Shown here one piece after another: positions 19,407-29,057 of a stretch of 64,000 nucleotides of DNA. Position 1 is the stretch's first letter. Each line of letters begins with the position of its first letter. This DNA comes from Arthrobacter crystallopoietes (GTDB lineage Bacteria; Actinomycetota; Actinomycetes; Actinomycetales; Micrococcaceae): NCBI RefSeq assembly GCF_002849715.1, contig NZ_CP018863.1, positions 4,402,001 to 4,466,000 on the forward strand. Direction: 5' to 3'. The notes under the pieces are model-generated. The model was not told where the DNA came from. It was given only the letters and a program-made list of their open reading frames with translations, and made no database searches. Both the position numbers and the translations under genes were made by a program.

Positions 19407-20996
19407 TCAGTCCTGCAGGTCGACTTCCCGGGCCAGCGTGGCGCCGATGGTCCGGCGCAGTTCCTCCAGGAGATCCTGCGGCACCGAACTGTCCACAGTC
19501 AGCAGTGCCAGGGCCTGCTTGCTGTCTTCGTTGCGGGATACCTGCATGCCGGCGATGTTGATGTTGTGAGTGCCCAACAGGTGGCCGAGGGTGCCGATGA
19601 CACCCGGGCGGTCTTCGTACGTGAAGACCACCAGGTGCTCGCTGATCGGGATTTCAACTTCGTAGCCGTTGACGCTCACGAGCTTCTGGATCTGCTTCGG
19701 GCCGGTCAGCGTGCCGGCGACCGAGATCCGGCTGCCGTCGGAGAGCGCCCCGCGGACGGTCAGGACGTTCCGGTATTCCTCGGACTCGGTGGTGGTGATC
19801 AGCCGGGTGCTGATCCCGCGCTGTTCGGCCAGCACCGGCGCGTTGACATAGGAAACCTGTTCCGAGACAACGTCCTTGAAGACACCCTTCAACGCGGCCA
19901 ACTCCAGGGCCTTCACATCCAGTTCGGCGATTTCACCGGCAACCTCGACGTCGATCTGGGTGACGGAGTCATGCGTCAGTGCAGTGAAGATGCGGCCGAT
20001 CTTCTCGATCAGCGGGATGCCCGGGCGGACCTCGGGAGCGATGACGCCGCCGGCAACGTTGACCGCGTCGGGAACGAGCTCACCGGCGAGAGCCAGGCGC
20101 ACGGACTTGGCTACCGAGACACCGGCCTTCTCCTGTGCCTCCTCCGTGGAGGCACCCAGGTGCGGGGTGACCACGACGTTGTCGAGGGCGAAGAACGGCA
20201 GGTCGGTGCTGGGCTCCTTGACGAAGACGTCAATGGCCGCGCCGGCGATCTTGCCTTCCTTGAGCGCGGTGTACAGCTCGTCCTCGTCGATCAGACCGCC
20301 GCGGGCGACGTTGACGATGTAGGCCGAAGCCTTCATCGTCTCGAACGCCTCGGCGCCGATCATGCCGATGGTTTCGGGCGTCTTGGGCATGTGGATGGAG
20401 ATGAAGTCGGACTGCTCGAGCAGCTCATCCAGGCTCACCAGCTGGACGCCGAGCTGCGCGGCACGTGCGCTCGTGACGTACGGGTCGTAAGCGAGAATCT
20501 GGGTTTCGAAGGCCTGCAGGCGCGCAGCGATCAGGGCACCGATGCGGCCCAGACCGATGATGCCGACCTTCTTTTCGTAGAGCTCGGTACCGGTGTACTT
20601 CGAACGCTTCCACTCGCCGTTCTTGAGGGCAGCGTTGGCGGCCGGAATGTGGCGTGCCAGCGAGAGGATATGCCCGACGGTCAGTTCCGCCGCGGAAACA
20701 ATGTTCGACGTCGGCGCGTTGACCACCATGACGCCGGCCTGTGTGGCCGCCTTGATGTCCACGTTGTCCAGACCGACACCGGCACGGGCGATGACCTTCA
20801 GGTTCTTGGCCGCGGCGATGGCTTCCGCATCCACCTTGGTGGCGGAACGGACCAGGATGGCGTCAACATCTGCAATGGCGGAGAGCAGCTGGGAGCGGTC
20901 CGCCCCGTCTGTCTGGCGGATCTCGAAGTCGGGACCCAGTGCCTCGACGGTGGCTGGCGACAGTTCTTCGGCAAGGAGAACTACAGGTTTTTCCAC
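19407..20996 (-). CDS. serA: D-3-phosphoglycerate dehydrogenase
   Basis: The 529-residue enzyme makes 3-phosphohydroxypyruvate, the first committed step of serine synthesis. It has the NAD-binding signature KVGIIGLGRIGALIAARL, the catalytic region VNVARGGLIDEDELYTAL with the Arg, the later Glu and His in VTPHLGASTEEAQEKAG, an intervening allosteric-substrate-binding domain, and a C-terminal ACT domain (LVVFTYEDRPGVIGTLGHLL) that senses serine. This is the long type I form typical of actinobacteria. A large hairpin upstream (21053-21100) separates it from ilvC, which is read in the same direction; the intergenic region has room for its own promoter. Confidence 0.96.
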   Translation of the reverse strand: MEKPVVLLAEELSPATVEALGPDFEIRQTDGADRSQLLSAIADVDAILVRSATKVDAEAIAAAKNLKVIARAGVGLDNVDIKAATQAGVMVVNAPTSNIVSAAELTVGHILSLARHIPAANAALKNGEWKRSKYTGTELYEKKVGIIGLGRIGALIAARLQAFETQILAYDPYVTSARAAQLGVQLVSLDELLEQSDFISIHMPKTPETIGMIGAEAFETMKASAYIVNVARGGLIDEDELYTALKEGKIAGAAIDVFVKEPSTDLPFFALDNVVVTPHLGASTEEAQEKAGVSVAKSVRLALAGELVPDAVNVAGGVIAPEVRPGIPLIEKIGRIFTALTHDSVTQIDVEVAGEIAELDVKALELAALKGVFKDVVSEQVSYVNAPVLAEQRGISTRLITTTESEEYRNVLTVRGALSDGSRISVAGTLTGPKQIQKLVSVNGYEVEIPISEHLVVFTYEDRPGVIGTLGHLLGTHNINIAGMQVSRNEDSKQALALLTVDSSVPQDLLEELRRTIGATLAREVDLQD

Positions 20997-21052
20997 AGGG
21001 GTGTTCCTTCGCTGCGTTGCATGGTGGGGTGAGTACAGTCTAAGACCGACAA

Positions 21053-21100
21053 GGGGGCCGGACGCGCATTGTTAAGAATACCAATGTGCGTCCGGCCCCC
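21053..21100 (-). terminator. Long hairpin terminator of the ilvBNC operon
   Basis: GGGGGCCGGACG.. (21053-21071) pairs with the arm at 21082-21100 over 19 positions with a single G.T pair, around a 10-base AT-rich loop (TTAAGAATAC). It lies 51 bases past the ilvC stop and just upstream of serA. The stem is among the strongest in the window. Confidence 0.8.
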
Positions 21101-21150
21101 GTGCCGTTTAATTCAGGTGTGCGTGCGGCGCGGAATGCCGCGTGCGTTCC

Positions 21151-22212
<1,062 letters not shown>

Positions 22213-22725
22213 CTAGGCGGAACGCAGGGCGCGGTCGCTCATGGACCGGGAGCCGCGGCCGATGGCCAGCGTTCCTGATTGAACAATTTCGCGGATGCCA
22301 AACGGCTCAAGCACCGACAGCAGTGCGTTGAGCTTTTCGGCGGTGCCAGTAGCTTCCAGGACCAACGAGTCGGTAGACACGTCGACCACGGAAGCGCGGA
22401 ATAGATCTGCTGCCTGGGTTACTTGCAGCCGAGTCGCGGCATCCGCACGAACCTTGACCAAGATGTGGTCGCGTTGCACGGAGGATTCGGGAACCAGCTC
22501 GACAATCTTGATGACATTGATGAGCTTGTTCAGTTGCTTGGTGACCTGCTCCAGCAGATCACCTTCAGCTTCGACCACCACGGTGATGCGGGAGAACCCG
22601 GAGGTTTCCGTGGGGCCTACGGCCAAAGAATGGATGTTGAACGCCCGGCGGGCAAAGAGGCTGGCGACACGGGTCAGGACACCCGGAACGTCTTCAACCA
22701 GCACTGAAAGGGTATGGCGTGCCAT
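22213..22725 (-). CDS. ilvN: Acetolactate synthase small (regulatory) subunit
   Basis: The 170-residue protein starts MARHTLSVLVEDVPGVLTRV, the ACT domain of IlvN/IlvH subunits that binds valine and confers feedback inhibition on IlvB. The second half (LVKVRADAATRLQVTQAADLF to IREIVQSGTLAIGRG) is the conserved C-terminal ACT-like domain. It starts three bases after the ilvB stop, as expected for a subunit made in step with the catalytic chain. Confidence 0.96.
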   Translation of the reverse strand: MARHTLSVLVEDVPGVLTRVASLFARRAFNIHSLAVGPTETSGFSRITVVVEAEGDLLEQVTKQLNKLINVIKIVELVPESSVQRDHILVKVRADAATRLQVTQAADLFRASVVDVSTDSLVLEATGTAEKLNALLSVLEPFGIREIVQSGTLAIGRGSRSMSDRALRSA

Positions 22726-22728
22726 TGA

Positions 22729-24630
22729 CTAGTCCTCTTCTTCCCATTCCGGGGTCATGTCGCGGGCGATCTGGATCAGGTCGTTGCTGACGCCCGAGGG
22801 CACCATCGGCCAGACCATTGAGTTGGGGCTGACGACGAAGTCGATCACCACCGGACGGTCGTTAATCTCCAGCGCCTGCTTGATCGTCGCGTCGATGTCC
22901 TCGGCGCGTTCGCAGCGCAGTCCGACACAGCCGTAGGCGTCGGCCATCTTCACGAAGTCCGGGATCCGGACCGTCTCGTGGCCGGTGTGCAGGTCAGTAT
23001 TGGAGTAGCGGCCGTCGTAGAACAGCGTCTGCCACTGCCGGACCATACCGAGCGAGGAGTTGTTGATGACAGCAACCTTGATCGGGATGTTGTTCAGTGC
23101 ACAGGTGGCCAACTCCTGGTTGGTCATCTGGAAGCAGCCATCGCCGTCGATCGACCAGACCACCCGGTCCGGGTTGCCGACCTTGGCGCCCATGGCGGCA
23201 GGCACGGAGTAGCCCATGGTGCCCAGGCCGCCGGAGTTCAGCCAGGCCTGCGGCCGCTCGTACTTGATGAACTGGGCGCTCCACATCTGGTGCTGGCCCA
23301 CGCCGGCAACGTACACGCCCTCCGGACCGGTGAGTTCGCCGATCCGCTCGATGACCTGCTGGGGCGCCATCAGGCCGTCGTCGGGCTCGGTGAAGCCCAA
23401 CGGGTAGGTGTTCTTGAGCCGGTTCAGCTGCGTCCACCACTCGGTCAGATCCGGGGCTCCGTCGGCGGCAAACCGTTCCCGGCAGGCCTGGGCGAGTTCC
23501 GGAATGATCTCCTTGACCGAACCGACGATCGGCACATCGGCGGTGCGGTTCTTCGAGATTTCGGCCGGGTCGATGTCGGCGTGGATAACCTTGGCTTCGG
23601 GGGCAAAAGTGCTCAGGACACCGGTCACCCGGTCATCGAACCGGGCACCCAGGGTGATGAGCAGGTCCGCCTGCTGCAGCGCCGTGACGGCCGAGACCGC
23701 TCCGTGCATGCCCGGCATGCCGACGTGCTGCGGGTGGGAATCGGGGAACACGCCGCGGGCCATCAGCGTGGTGGCCACCGGCGCGCCGACCAGTTCCGCC
23801 AGTTCGAGCAGTTCCGGGGACGCATTGCCCTTGAGCACGCCGCCGCCCACGTAGAAGACGGGACGTTCCGCGGCGGCAATCAGCTTGGCTGCCTCGCGGA
23901 CCTGCTTGGAGTGTCCGCGCACCACGGTGCGGTAGCCGGGAATATCGATCTTCGGCGGCCAGGAGAAAGTCATCTTGGCCTGCTGGGCATCCTTGGGGAT
24001 GTCCACCAGGACGGGGCCGGGTCGGCCGGTGGTGGCGATGTGGAAGGCCTCGGCCAGCACCCGCGGGATGTCTTCCGGGTTCGTGACCAGGTAGGAGTGC
24101 TTGGTGATCGGCATGGTGATGCCGACAATGTCCGCTTCCTGGAAGGCATCCGAGCCGATAACGCTGGTGGCTACCTGGCCGGTAATTGCCACCATCGGGA
24201 CGGAGTCCATGTGGGCGTCCGCGATGGCGGTCACCAGGTTGGTGGCGCCGGGCCCGGAGGTGGCGATGCAGACGCCCGCCTTGCCGGTGACCATGGCATA
24301 GCCCTGGGCGGCATGGCCTGCTCCCTGTTCATGGCGGACCAGGATGTGGTTAATCTTGGTCGAGTCCATGAGCGGGTCGTAGGTGGGGAGGATGGCCCCG
24401 CCCGGCAACCCGAAGACGTCATCGACGCCCAGTTCTTCCAGTGAACGGACAACGGCTTGTGAGCCGGTCATTTCTGTGGGCGGCACGATGTTGTTGGGCC
24501 CCTGAACGGGGTTGACCGCATCCACGATGGAAGAGACAGAAGCAGCATCTTTGTTCTTGACAGCGTCGCCGGCCGCGGCCGGCGCTTTTTGGGCCATCAG
24601 CGAGGGGCTGATTGGCGATCCCTTACTCAT
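22729..24630 (-). CDS. ilvB: Acetolactate synthase large (catalytic) subunit
   Basis: The 633-residue ThDP enzyme condenses pyruvate with pyruvate or 2-ketobutyrate. The catalytic glutamate lies in [17 protein letters not shown] near residue 100, the central FAD/ThDP half domain reads [19 protein letters not shown], and the ThDP-Mg motif is [14 protein letters not shown] with [12 protein letters not shown]. The first 45 residues (Ala/Lys-rich) form an extension often seen in actinobacterial IlvB. It is the first gene of ilvBNC. Expression is probably set by the attenuator and operator at 24717-24893. Confidence 0.97.
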   Translation of the reverse strand: MSKGSPISPSLMAQKAPAAAGDAVKNKDAASVSSIVDAVNPVQGPNNIVPPTEMTGSQAVVRSLEELGVDDVFGLPGGAILPTYDPLMDSTKINHILVRHEQGAGHAAQGYAMVTGKAGVCIATSGPGATNLVTAIADAHMDSVPMVAITGQVATSVIGSDAFQEADIVGITMPITKHSYLVTNPEDIPRVLAEAFHIATTGRPGPVLVDIPKDAQQAKMTFSWPPKIDIPGYRTVVRGHSKQVREAAKLIAAAERPVFYVGGGVLKGNASPELLELAELVGAPVATTLMARGVFPDSHPQHVGMPGMHGAVSAVTALQQADLLITLGARFDDRVTGVLSTFAPEAKVIHADIDPAEISKNRTADVPIVGSVKEIIPELAQACRERFAADGAPDLTEWWTQLNRLKNTYPLGFTEPDDGLMAPQQVIERIGELTGPEGVYVAGVGQHQMWSAQFIKYERPQAWLNSGGLGTMGYSVPAAMGAKVGNPDRVVWSIDGDGCFQMTNQELATCALNNIPIKVAVINNSSLGMVRQWQTLFYDGRYSNTDLHTGHETVRIPDFVKMADAYGCVGLRCERAEDIDATIKQALEINDRPVVIDFVVSPNSMVWPMVPSGVSNDLIQIARDMTPEWEEED

Positions 24631-24716
24631 CGGATTTCCTTTGCGGATCTTCTGTAATTTCGGATGTGCTTGCCGGTTCCCTGGTACGGGAGGGCCGGCT
24701 CTGTTCTCTTCTGCAA

Positions 24717-24757
24717 ATAAAAAAACCCCGTCGAGCCGGTTGGCTCCGATGGGGTTT
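24717..24757 (-). promoter_or_regulatory. Attenuator terminator in the ilvBNC leader
   Basis: On the complement strand AAACCCC-A-TCG(G)AGCC pairs with GGCTCGA-C-GGGGTTT around a 4-base loop and is followed directly by a run of seven T. It lies about 31 bases after the leader-peptide stop and about 87 bases before ilvB, so transcription that has just begun would stop here. Upstream RNA segments can form mutually exclusive stems: CGTGGTC (24812-24818) with GACCACG (24767-24773), or GCGCGTG (24794-24800) with CACGCGC (24759-24765). This is the layout of a ribosome-dependent attenuator, known for ilvBNC of Corynebacterium glutamicum; its action here is inferred. Confidence 0.85.
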
Positions 24758-24787
24758 CGCGCGTGACGTGGTCTTACCAGCCGGGGC

Positions 24788-24832
24788 TTACGCCACGCGC
24801 TTGATAAGGACGACCACGGATACGTTCTGCAT
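24788..24832 (-). CDS. ilvBNC leader peptide
   Basis: A 14-codon frame on the complement strand reads [14 protein letters not shown] and ends with TAA. Seven of the thirteen residues after Met are Val, Leu or Ile (GTA, GTG, GTC, GTC, CTT, ATC, GTG), the end products of the operon. When charged tRNA for these is short, a ribosome would stall in the VVVLI run and change the RNA fold. The frame is too short for usual gene callers. A clear ribosome site is not seen; GAACACTGAAG lies upstream. Position between the -10 box (24888-24893) and the terminator (24717-24757) is what decides the call. Confidence 0.85.
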   Translation of the reverse strand: MQNVSVVVLIKRVA

Positions 24833-24862
24833 GACTTCAGTGTTCTACCACACAGATATCAG

Positions 24863-24893
24863 TGTCAACCGGAGACAACGTTGTCTCATTATA
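24863..24893 (-). promoter_or_regulatory. ilvBNC promoter with palindromic operator
   Basis: A perfect TATAAT lies at 24888-24893 on the complement strand. A 16-bp perfect palindrome GAGACAACGTTGTCTC (24872-24887) abuts it, so the likely start of transcription falls inside the palindrome. The centre ACAACGTTGT resembles LacI-family operators. No good -35 is seen for this -10. A TTGACA at 24863-24868 could belong to a second promoter downstream. Smaller dyads occur just upstream (GGACA-GCAA-TGTCC, 24895-24908, and AGTGGAC/GTCCACT around 24914-24936). Which protein binds is unknown. Confidence 0.65.
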
Positions 24894-24936
24894 CGGACAT
24901 TGCTGTCCAGTTAGTGGACTCTAACCGGGTCCACTG

Positions 24937-24980
24937 GAAGGCGGACGACGGCGGGTGGTAACCCGCCGCCGTCCGCCTTC
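24937..24980 (-). terminator. Hairpin terminator after ilvD
   Basis: A 20-bp stem with one mismatch joins 24937-24956 (GAAGGCGGACGACGGCGGGT) to 24961-24980 around the loop GGTA. It begins two bases after the ilvD stop codon and separates ilvD from the ilvBNC promoter region. There is no T run on the complement strand. Confidence 0.75.
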
Positions 24981-24982
24981 GA

Positions 24983-26686
24983 TTAGCCGCAGTAAGCGCC
25001 GGTGGAGGCCGAGTGTACGAGCTTGGCGTACTTGGCCAGCACGCCGGTGGTGAACTTGGCCGGCAGCGGCTCCCAGCCGATCTTGCGGCCTTCGAGCTCG
25101 GCCTCGTCGACCAGCAGGTCGAAGCTGCGGGCGGCAATGTCCACGCGGATCCGGTCGCCGTCCTTGACGAACGCGATCGGACCGCCGTCCACTGCTTCCG
25201 GCGCCACGTGGCCGATGCACAGGCCGGTGGTGCCGCCGGAGAAGCGGCCATCGGTGAGCAGGAGGACATCCTTGCCCAGGCCGGCACCCTTGATGGCGCC
25301 GGTGATGGCCAGCATTTCGCGCATGCCCGGACCGCCCTTGGGACCCTCGTAGCGGATAACGACGACGTCGCCCGCCTTGATTTCGCCGCGGTCCAGCGCT
25401 TCGAGCGCACCCTGCTCGCGTTCGAAGACGCGGGCGTTGCCTTCGAAGACGTCGGCATCGAAGCCGGCGCTCTTGACGACGGCGCCTTCCGGAGCCAGCG
25501 AGCCGTGCAGCACGGTGATGCCGCCGGTCTTGTGGATCGGGTTGTCCAGCGCGCGCAGGATCTTGCCGTCCAGGTCCGGCGGATTGATCTCCGCGAGGTT
25601 CTCCGCAACGGTCTTGCCCGTCACGGTCAGGCAGTCGCCGTGCAGCAGGCCGGCGTCCAGCAGGGCCTTCATGATGACCGGTACGCCGCCCATCTTGTCC
25701 ACGTCGAACATCACGTAACGGCCGAACGGCTTCAGGTCGCCCAGGTGCGGGATCTTGTCGCCGATGCGGTTGAAGTCCTCGAGCGTCAGGTCCACCTGCG
25801 CTTCGCGGGCGATCGCCAGCAGGTGCAGCACGGCGTTGGTGGAGCCGCCGAAGGCCATGGTGACTGCGATGGCGTTCTCGAAAGCCTTCTTGGTCATGAT
25901 GTCGCGCGCGGTGATGCCCAGGCGCAGCAGGTTGACCACGGCTTCCCCGGACTGCCGGGCGAACATGTCGCGGCGGCGGTCGGCCGAGGGCGGTGCGGCG
26001 GAGCCCGGCAGGGACATGCCGAGGGCTTCGCCGATGCAGGCCATGGTGTTGGCGGTGTACATGCCGCCGCAGGCGCCTTCGCCCGGGCAGATCGCCCGCT
26101 CGATGGCGTCCAGGTCCTTCAGGCTCATCTTGCCGGCTGCGCAGGCGCCGACGGCCTCGAAGGCGTCGATCAGGGTGACTTCCTTCTCCGAGCCATCCTC
26201 CAGCTTGGCGAAGCCGGGCATGATCGAGCCCGCGTAGAGGAAGACGCTGGCCAGGTCCAGGCGCGCGGCAGCCATCAGCATGCCGGGCAGGGACTTGTCG
26301 CAGCCGGCCAGCAGCACCGAACCGTCGATCCGTTCGGCCTGCATCACCGTCTCCACCGAGTCGGCGATGACCTCGCGGGAAACCAGCGAGAAGTGCATTC
26401 CCTCGTGCCCCATCGAGATGCCGTCCGAGACGGAGATGGTGCCGAACTGCATCGGGAATCCGCCGCCGGAGTGGACGCCTTCCTTGGCGCCCTGGGCCAG
26501 CCGGTTCAGCGACAGGTTGCAGGGTGTGATTTCGTTCCAGGAACTGGCGACGCCGATTTGCGGCTTGGCAAAATCGTCATCCCCCATTCCCACTGCTCGG
26601 AACATTCCACGTGCCGGGGCTGCGTGAATGCCGTCGGTGACTACCCGGCTACGGGGCTTGATATCAGGAGTTACGTCCGCGCTCAT
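24983..26686 (-). CDS. ilvD: Dihydroxy-acid dehydratase
   Basis: The 567-residue iron-sulfur enzyme dehydrates dihydroxy-isovalerate and dihydroxy-methylvalerate, the third common step of the Val/Leu/Ile pathway. Cluster-binding cysteines are seen in [20 protein letters not shown] and [20 protein letters not shown]; the C-terminal family motif is [21 protein letters not shown] place the start at the ATG 26684-26686 ([16 protein letters not shown]), the usual N-terminus; an ATG at 26749 adds 21 unlikely residues. It is divergent from the gene at 26775 and has its own terminator. Confidence 0.96.
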   Translation of the reverse strand: MSADVTPDIKPRSRVVTDGIHAAPARGMFRAVGMGDDDFAKPQIGVASSWNEITPCNLSLNRLAQGAKEGVHSGGGFPMQFGTISVSDGISMGHEGMHFSLVSREVIADSVETVMQAERIDGSVLLAGCDKSLPGMLMAAARLDLASVFLYAGSIMPGFAKLEDGSEKEVTLIDAFEAVGACAAGKMSLKDLDAIERAICPGEGACGGMYTANTMACIGEALGMSLPGSAAPPSADRRRDMFARQSGEAVVNLLRLGITARDIMTKKAFENAIAVTMAFGGSTNAVLHLLAIAREAQVDLTLEDFNRIGDKIPHLGDLKPFGRYVMFDVDKMGGVPVIMKALLDAGLLHGDCLTVTGKTVAENLAEINPPDLDGKILRALDNPIHKTGGITVLHGSLAPEGAVVKSAGFDADVFEGNARVFEREQGALEALDRGEIKAGDVVVIRYEGPKGGPGMREMLAITGAIKGAGLGKDVLLLTDGRFSGGTTGLCIGHVAPEAVDGGPIAFVKDGDRIRVDIAARSFDLLVDEAELEGRKIGWEPLPAKFTTGVLAKYAKLVHSASTGAYCG

Positions 26687-26774
26687 GACTTCGATTCTAT
26701 GGCCAGCCCCGCTGCGCTCATGACCATGTGACACGGGGGCGCAACACAATGGAGCGGTTCCCTAGGATGGAAAC

Positions 26775-27218
26775 ATGCACCCTACTACGCCTACCAGCGA
26801 CGAACTCAAGGACACCCTGCGCGGCATTTTCGACGCGCAGATTCCCAACCACGGCGACTACAACCTGGTTTTCGGCAGTGCAGGGGCGGACCGGGCGGCA
26901 CAGTCGCCGACGGGTTCGAGGAAGGAACGGTATTACGTCATCGGTTATCGCTGGCGTCCGCAGGAGCTGATCATCGCGCCGTTCAACGGGCCCACCCTGA
27001 CTGCGGGAAGCACCCCGGTGGCGATCAACATGACCAATCTCTCCCACGCCATCCAACTGGCGGAGGGTGACTACGAAGTCGGCACGAGCACGGGAAAAAC
27101 CTTCCGGTTCACCGTCCGAACCCGCGGTCTCCTGCCGATTCCCGGACACGTTATCGAGCAGGACGACGACGAAGCGGATTTCCGCAGCTTCATGGCCGGC
27201 CTGCTCGAAGTCGCCTGA
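26775..27218 (+). CDS. Conserved hypothetical protein
   Basis: The 147-residue protein starts MHPTTPTSDELKDTLRGIFD and is predicted as mixed alpha/beta (YYVIGYRWRPQELIIAPFNG; GKTFRFTVRTRGLLPIPGHV) with an acidic tail. It has no signal peptide or membrane helix and no recognised motif. TAGGAT, a fair -10 box, ends only six bases before the ATG, so the message may be nearly leaderless. It is divergent from ilvD and converges on the 2-hydroxyacid dehydrogenase gene with 22 bases between. Confidence 0.75.
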   Translation: MHPTTPTSDELKDTLRGIFDAQIPNHGDYNLVFGSAGADRAAQSPTGSRKERYYVIGYRWRPQELIIAPFNGPTLTAGSTPVAINMTNLSHAIQLAEGDYEVGTSTGKTFRFTVRTRGLLPIPGHVIEQDDDEADFRSFMAGLLEVA

Positions 27219-27240
27219 GTACTCGAGTTCGCCTGAGTGC

Positions 27241-28191
27241 TTAGGCGAAGGGCCCGGGCTGAACCAGGTTTTCCGGCAGCTCCCCCTCGGACAGCCGCTG
27301 CAGCTGGCCCTGCAGGAGCTTGACGATCCGGGGCCAGAACGCCGTAGTGTTGCCGCCCACGTGCGGGGCGATGATGATGTTTTCGGACTGCCAGAGCGGG
27401 TGGTCGCGCGGGATCGGTTCCGGGTCGAAGACGTCGACGGCGGCTTTGAGCCTGCCGCTGAGAACTTCCGCGGTCAGTGCCTCCGAATCGACCACGGCTC
27501 CCCGCGCAACGTTAACCAGCAGGGCGCCGTCGGGCATGGCGGCGAGGACTTCGGCGTCGATCAGCTGATGGGTGGAAGCATTGAGCGGGGTGATGACGAT
27601 CATCACGTCGCACTTTGCGGCCAGCGCGGTAAGTTCGTCTGCGGCGTGCACCTGGCCCTCAGCATCCATCCGGGCGGTGTTCCCGACGCGCGTGAGCTCA
27701 ACCTCGAAAGGCTGGAGCCGCCTGGCAATTTCCCGGCCGATACCACCGACCCCGACGAGCAGGACCCGGCTGTCGGCCAGCGACTGGCGCCGCACCGAGT
27801 TCCACACTGCCTTGGGCTGGTCCCGGACCATCTGGTCCACACCGCGCAGCGAAGCCAGCGTCAGCCCCACCGCCAGTTCCGCCGTGGCGGCTGCATGGAC
27901 ACCGGCGGCGCTGACCACGGCGACATCCGGTCCCACCAGCTCCGGCAGTCCGTCATAGCCCGTTGACTGTGTGTGGACCAGCTTCAGCCGAGGCAGGTCT
28001 TTCAACGCCTCCCAGTCGGTGCCCGCGGCATACGGCAGGATCACGGCTTCGATGTCGGCGGTGGCAATCCCCTGCGGCGGGTCCTGCAGGTCCCACACTC
28101 CCGCCTGCAGTCCGGAAGGCAGTGGGCCTACCGCCTCCAAGAGGGATGAATCCGGAAAGGTGACGGTGTTGATCAAAGTCTGCTGAGCCAT
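27241..28191 (-). CDS. D-isomer-specific 2-hydroxyacid dehydrogenase
   Basis: The 316-residue product has the Rossmann signature VLLVGVGGIGREIARRLQPF, the catalytic arginine in LVNVARGAVVDSEALTAEV, the glutamate in DPEPIPRDHPLWQ and the histidine in IIAPHVGGNTTAFW. Family members reduce 2-keto acids (glyoxylate, hydroxypyruvate, phenylpyruvate) with NAD(P)H. The substrate is not predictable. I use the ATG at 28189-28191 (MAQQTLINTVTFPD); a longer frame to 28278 adds Arg-rich residues that look non-coding. It appears to be a single gene. Confidence 0.88.
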   Translation of the reverse strand: MAQQTLINTVTFPDSSLLEAVGPLPSGLQAGVWDLQDPPQGIATADIEAVILPYAAGTDWEALKDLPRLKLVHTQSTGYDGLPELVGPDVAVVSAAGVHAAATAELAVGLTLASLRGVDQMVRDQPKAVWNSVRRQSLADSRVLLVGVGGIGREIARRLQPFEVELTRVGNTARMDAEGQVHAADELTALAAKCDVMIVITPLNASTHQLIDAEVLAAMPDGALLVNVARGAVVDSEALTAEVLSGRLKAAVDVFDPEPIPRDHPLWQSENIIIAPHVGGNTTAFWPRIVKLLQGQLQRLSEGELPENLVQPGPFA

Positions 28192-28343
28192 GTTCGGAAC
28201 TTTAGCCCGGCTGCCGCGGCGGGCCCAAAGCAGCCGGGCCCGCTGGGCCAGCACCTGGCTACCGGTTGCTATGGACATGCTCTGGGGCGGGAACTAACGT
28301 ACGCATCAGACGATCCACGCCGCCAACCGAAGAAGGTCCCGTC

Positions 28344-29057
28344 ATGGAATGGTTCATCTGGGTACTGATTGTCGTCATCGTCGCTGCGCTGTTGTGGTGG
28401 CTTTTCACCCGGGGCTCCTCTGCTGGACAGGTGCCGGCATCGAGCGGACCGCTGGGCCACGCACCGACCAACATGGCGCACGGGCCCTCCGATGCGGCCG
28501 CCCAGGCCCCTACGGTCGGCAGGATGGGCGTGACGGAGGATGACCCGAAGCCGCGGCAAGGCAATGTAGCGCATCGCTCCGAACCGGCGGCCGGCGGCGT
28601 CGCGGCCGGCGCGGCCACAGGCGGACTCATTGCCGGACATACCAATCAGACGGGCTCGAACGACAAGGGCCCTGAACCCATCGACGGCTGGATCGAGAGC
28701 GCAGCGGAAACAGCACACTCCGAACCGGCCGTCGAAGACAAGTACATCGAAGACTCCGACGCCCCGCCGCCTACACACGGCAAGCATGCCGCACCGGTAG
28801 AGCCGGATGCGCCCGCCGGTTCCTTCACCGGGAGCGCCGGAGACCAGGCACAGGATCCGGCTCCCTCCCAGGCAAGCCCCGGCGCTCCGGAAACCGGGGC
28901 CGAGCCGAAGCCACAGGAACGCGCCAGCACCGCCGAAAGCCAGGACCCGCTTTACGATGAAACACAGTGGCCCGCGCACGACGGCGAAACCGTCATCGAG
29001 CCGCGGGTGGACAAGGTTCAGGACAACGACGGCGACCGCGGCACGAATGCGACCTAA
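28344..29057 (+). CDS. Membrane-anchored hypothetical protein
   Basis: The 237-residue protein begins MEWFIWVLIVVIVAALLWWL, one strong membrane helix, and the rest is a low-complexity Pro/Ala/Glu-rich, probably disordered tail with a short Gly/Ala hydrophobic stretch near residue 90 (GVAAGAATGGLIAGHT). AGAAGG precedes the ATG. Its stop overlaps the start of the next gene by 11 bases, so the two may be translated together. No function is recognised. Confidence 0.65.
   Translation: MEWFIWVLIVVIVAALLWWLFTRGSSAGQVPASSGPLGHAPTNMAHGPSDAAAQAPTVGRMGVTEDDPKPRQGNVAHRSEPAAGGVAAGAATGGLIAGHTNQTGSNDKGPEPIDGWIESAAETAHSEPAVEDKYIEDSDAPPPTHGKHAAPVEPDAPAGSFTGSAGDQAQDPAPSQASPGAPETGAEPKPQERASTAESQDPLYDETQWPAHDGETVIEPRVDKVQDNDGDRGTNAT

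Noticed and set aside
24700..24980. T-box riboswitch in front of ilvB
   Set aside because: The conserved T-box sequence (AGGGTGGNACCGCG-like) is not present; a leader peptide explains the terminator better.
28807..29046. Extension of the sugar-dehydrogenase-like protein upstream of 29047
   Set aside because: It overlaps the coding region of the preceding gene and would place the lipoprotein signal far inside the protein.
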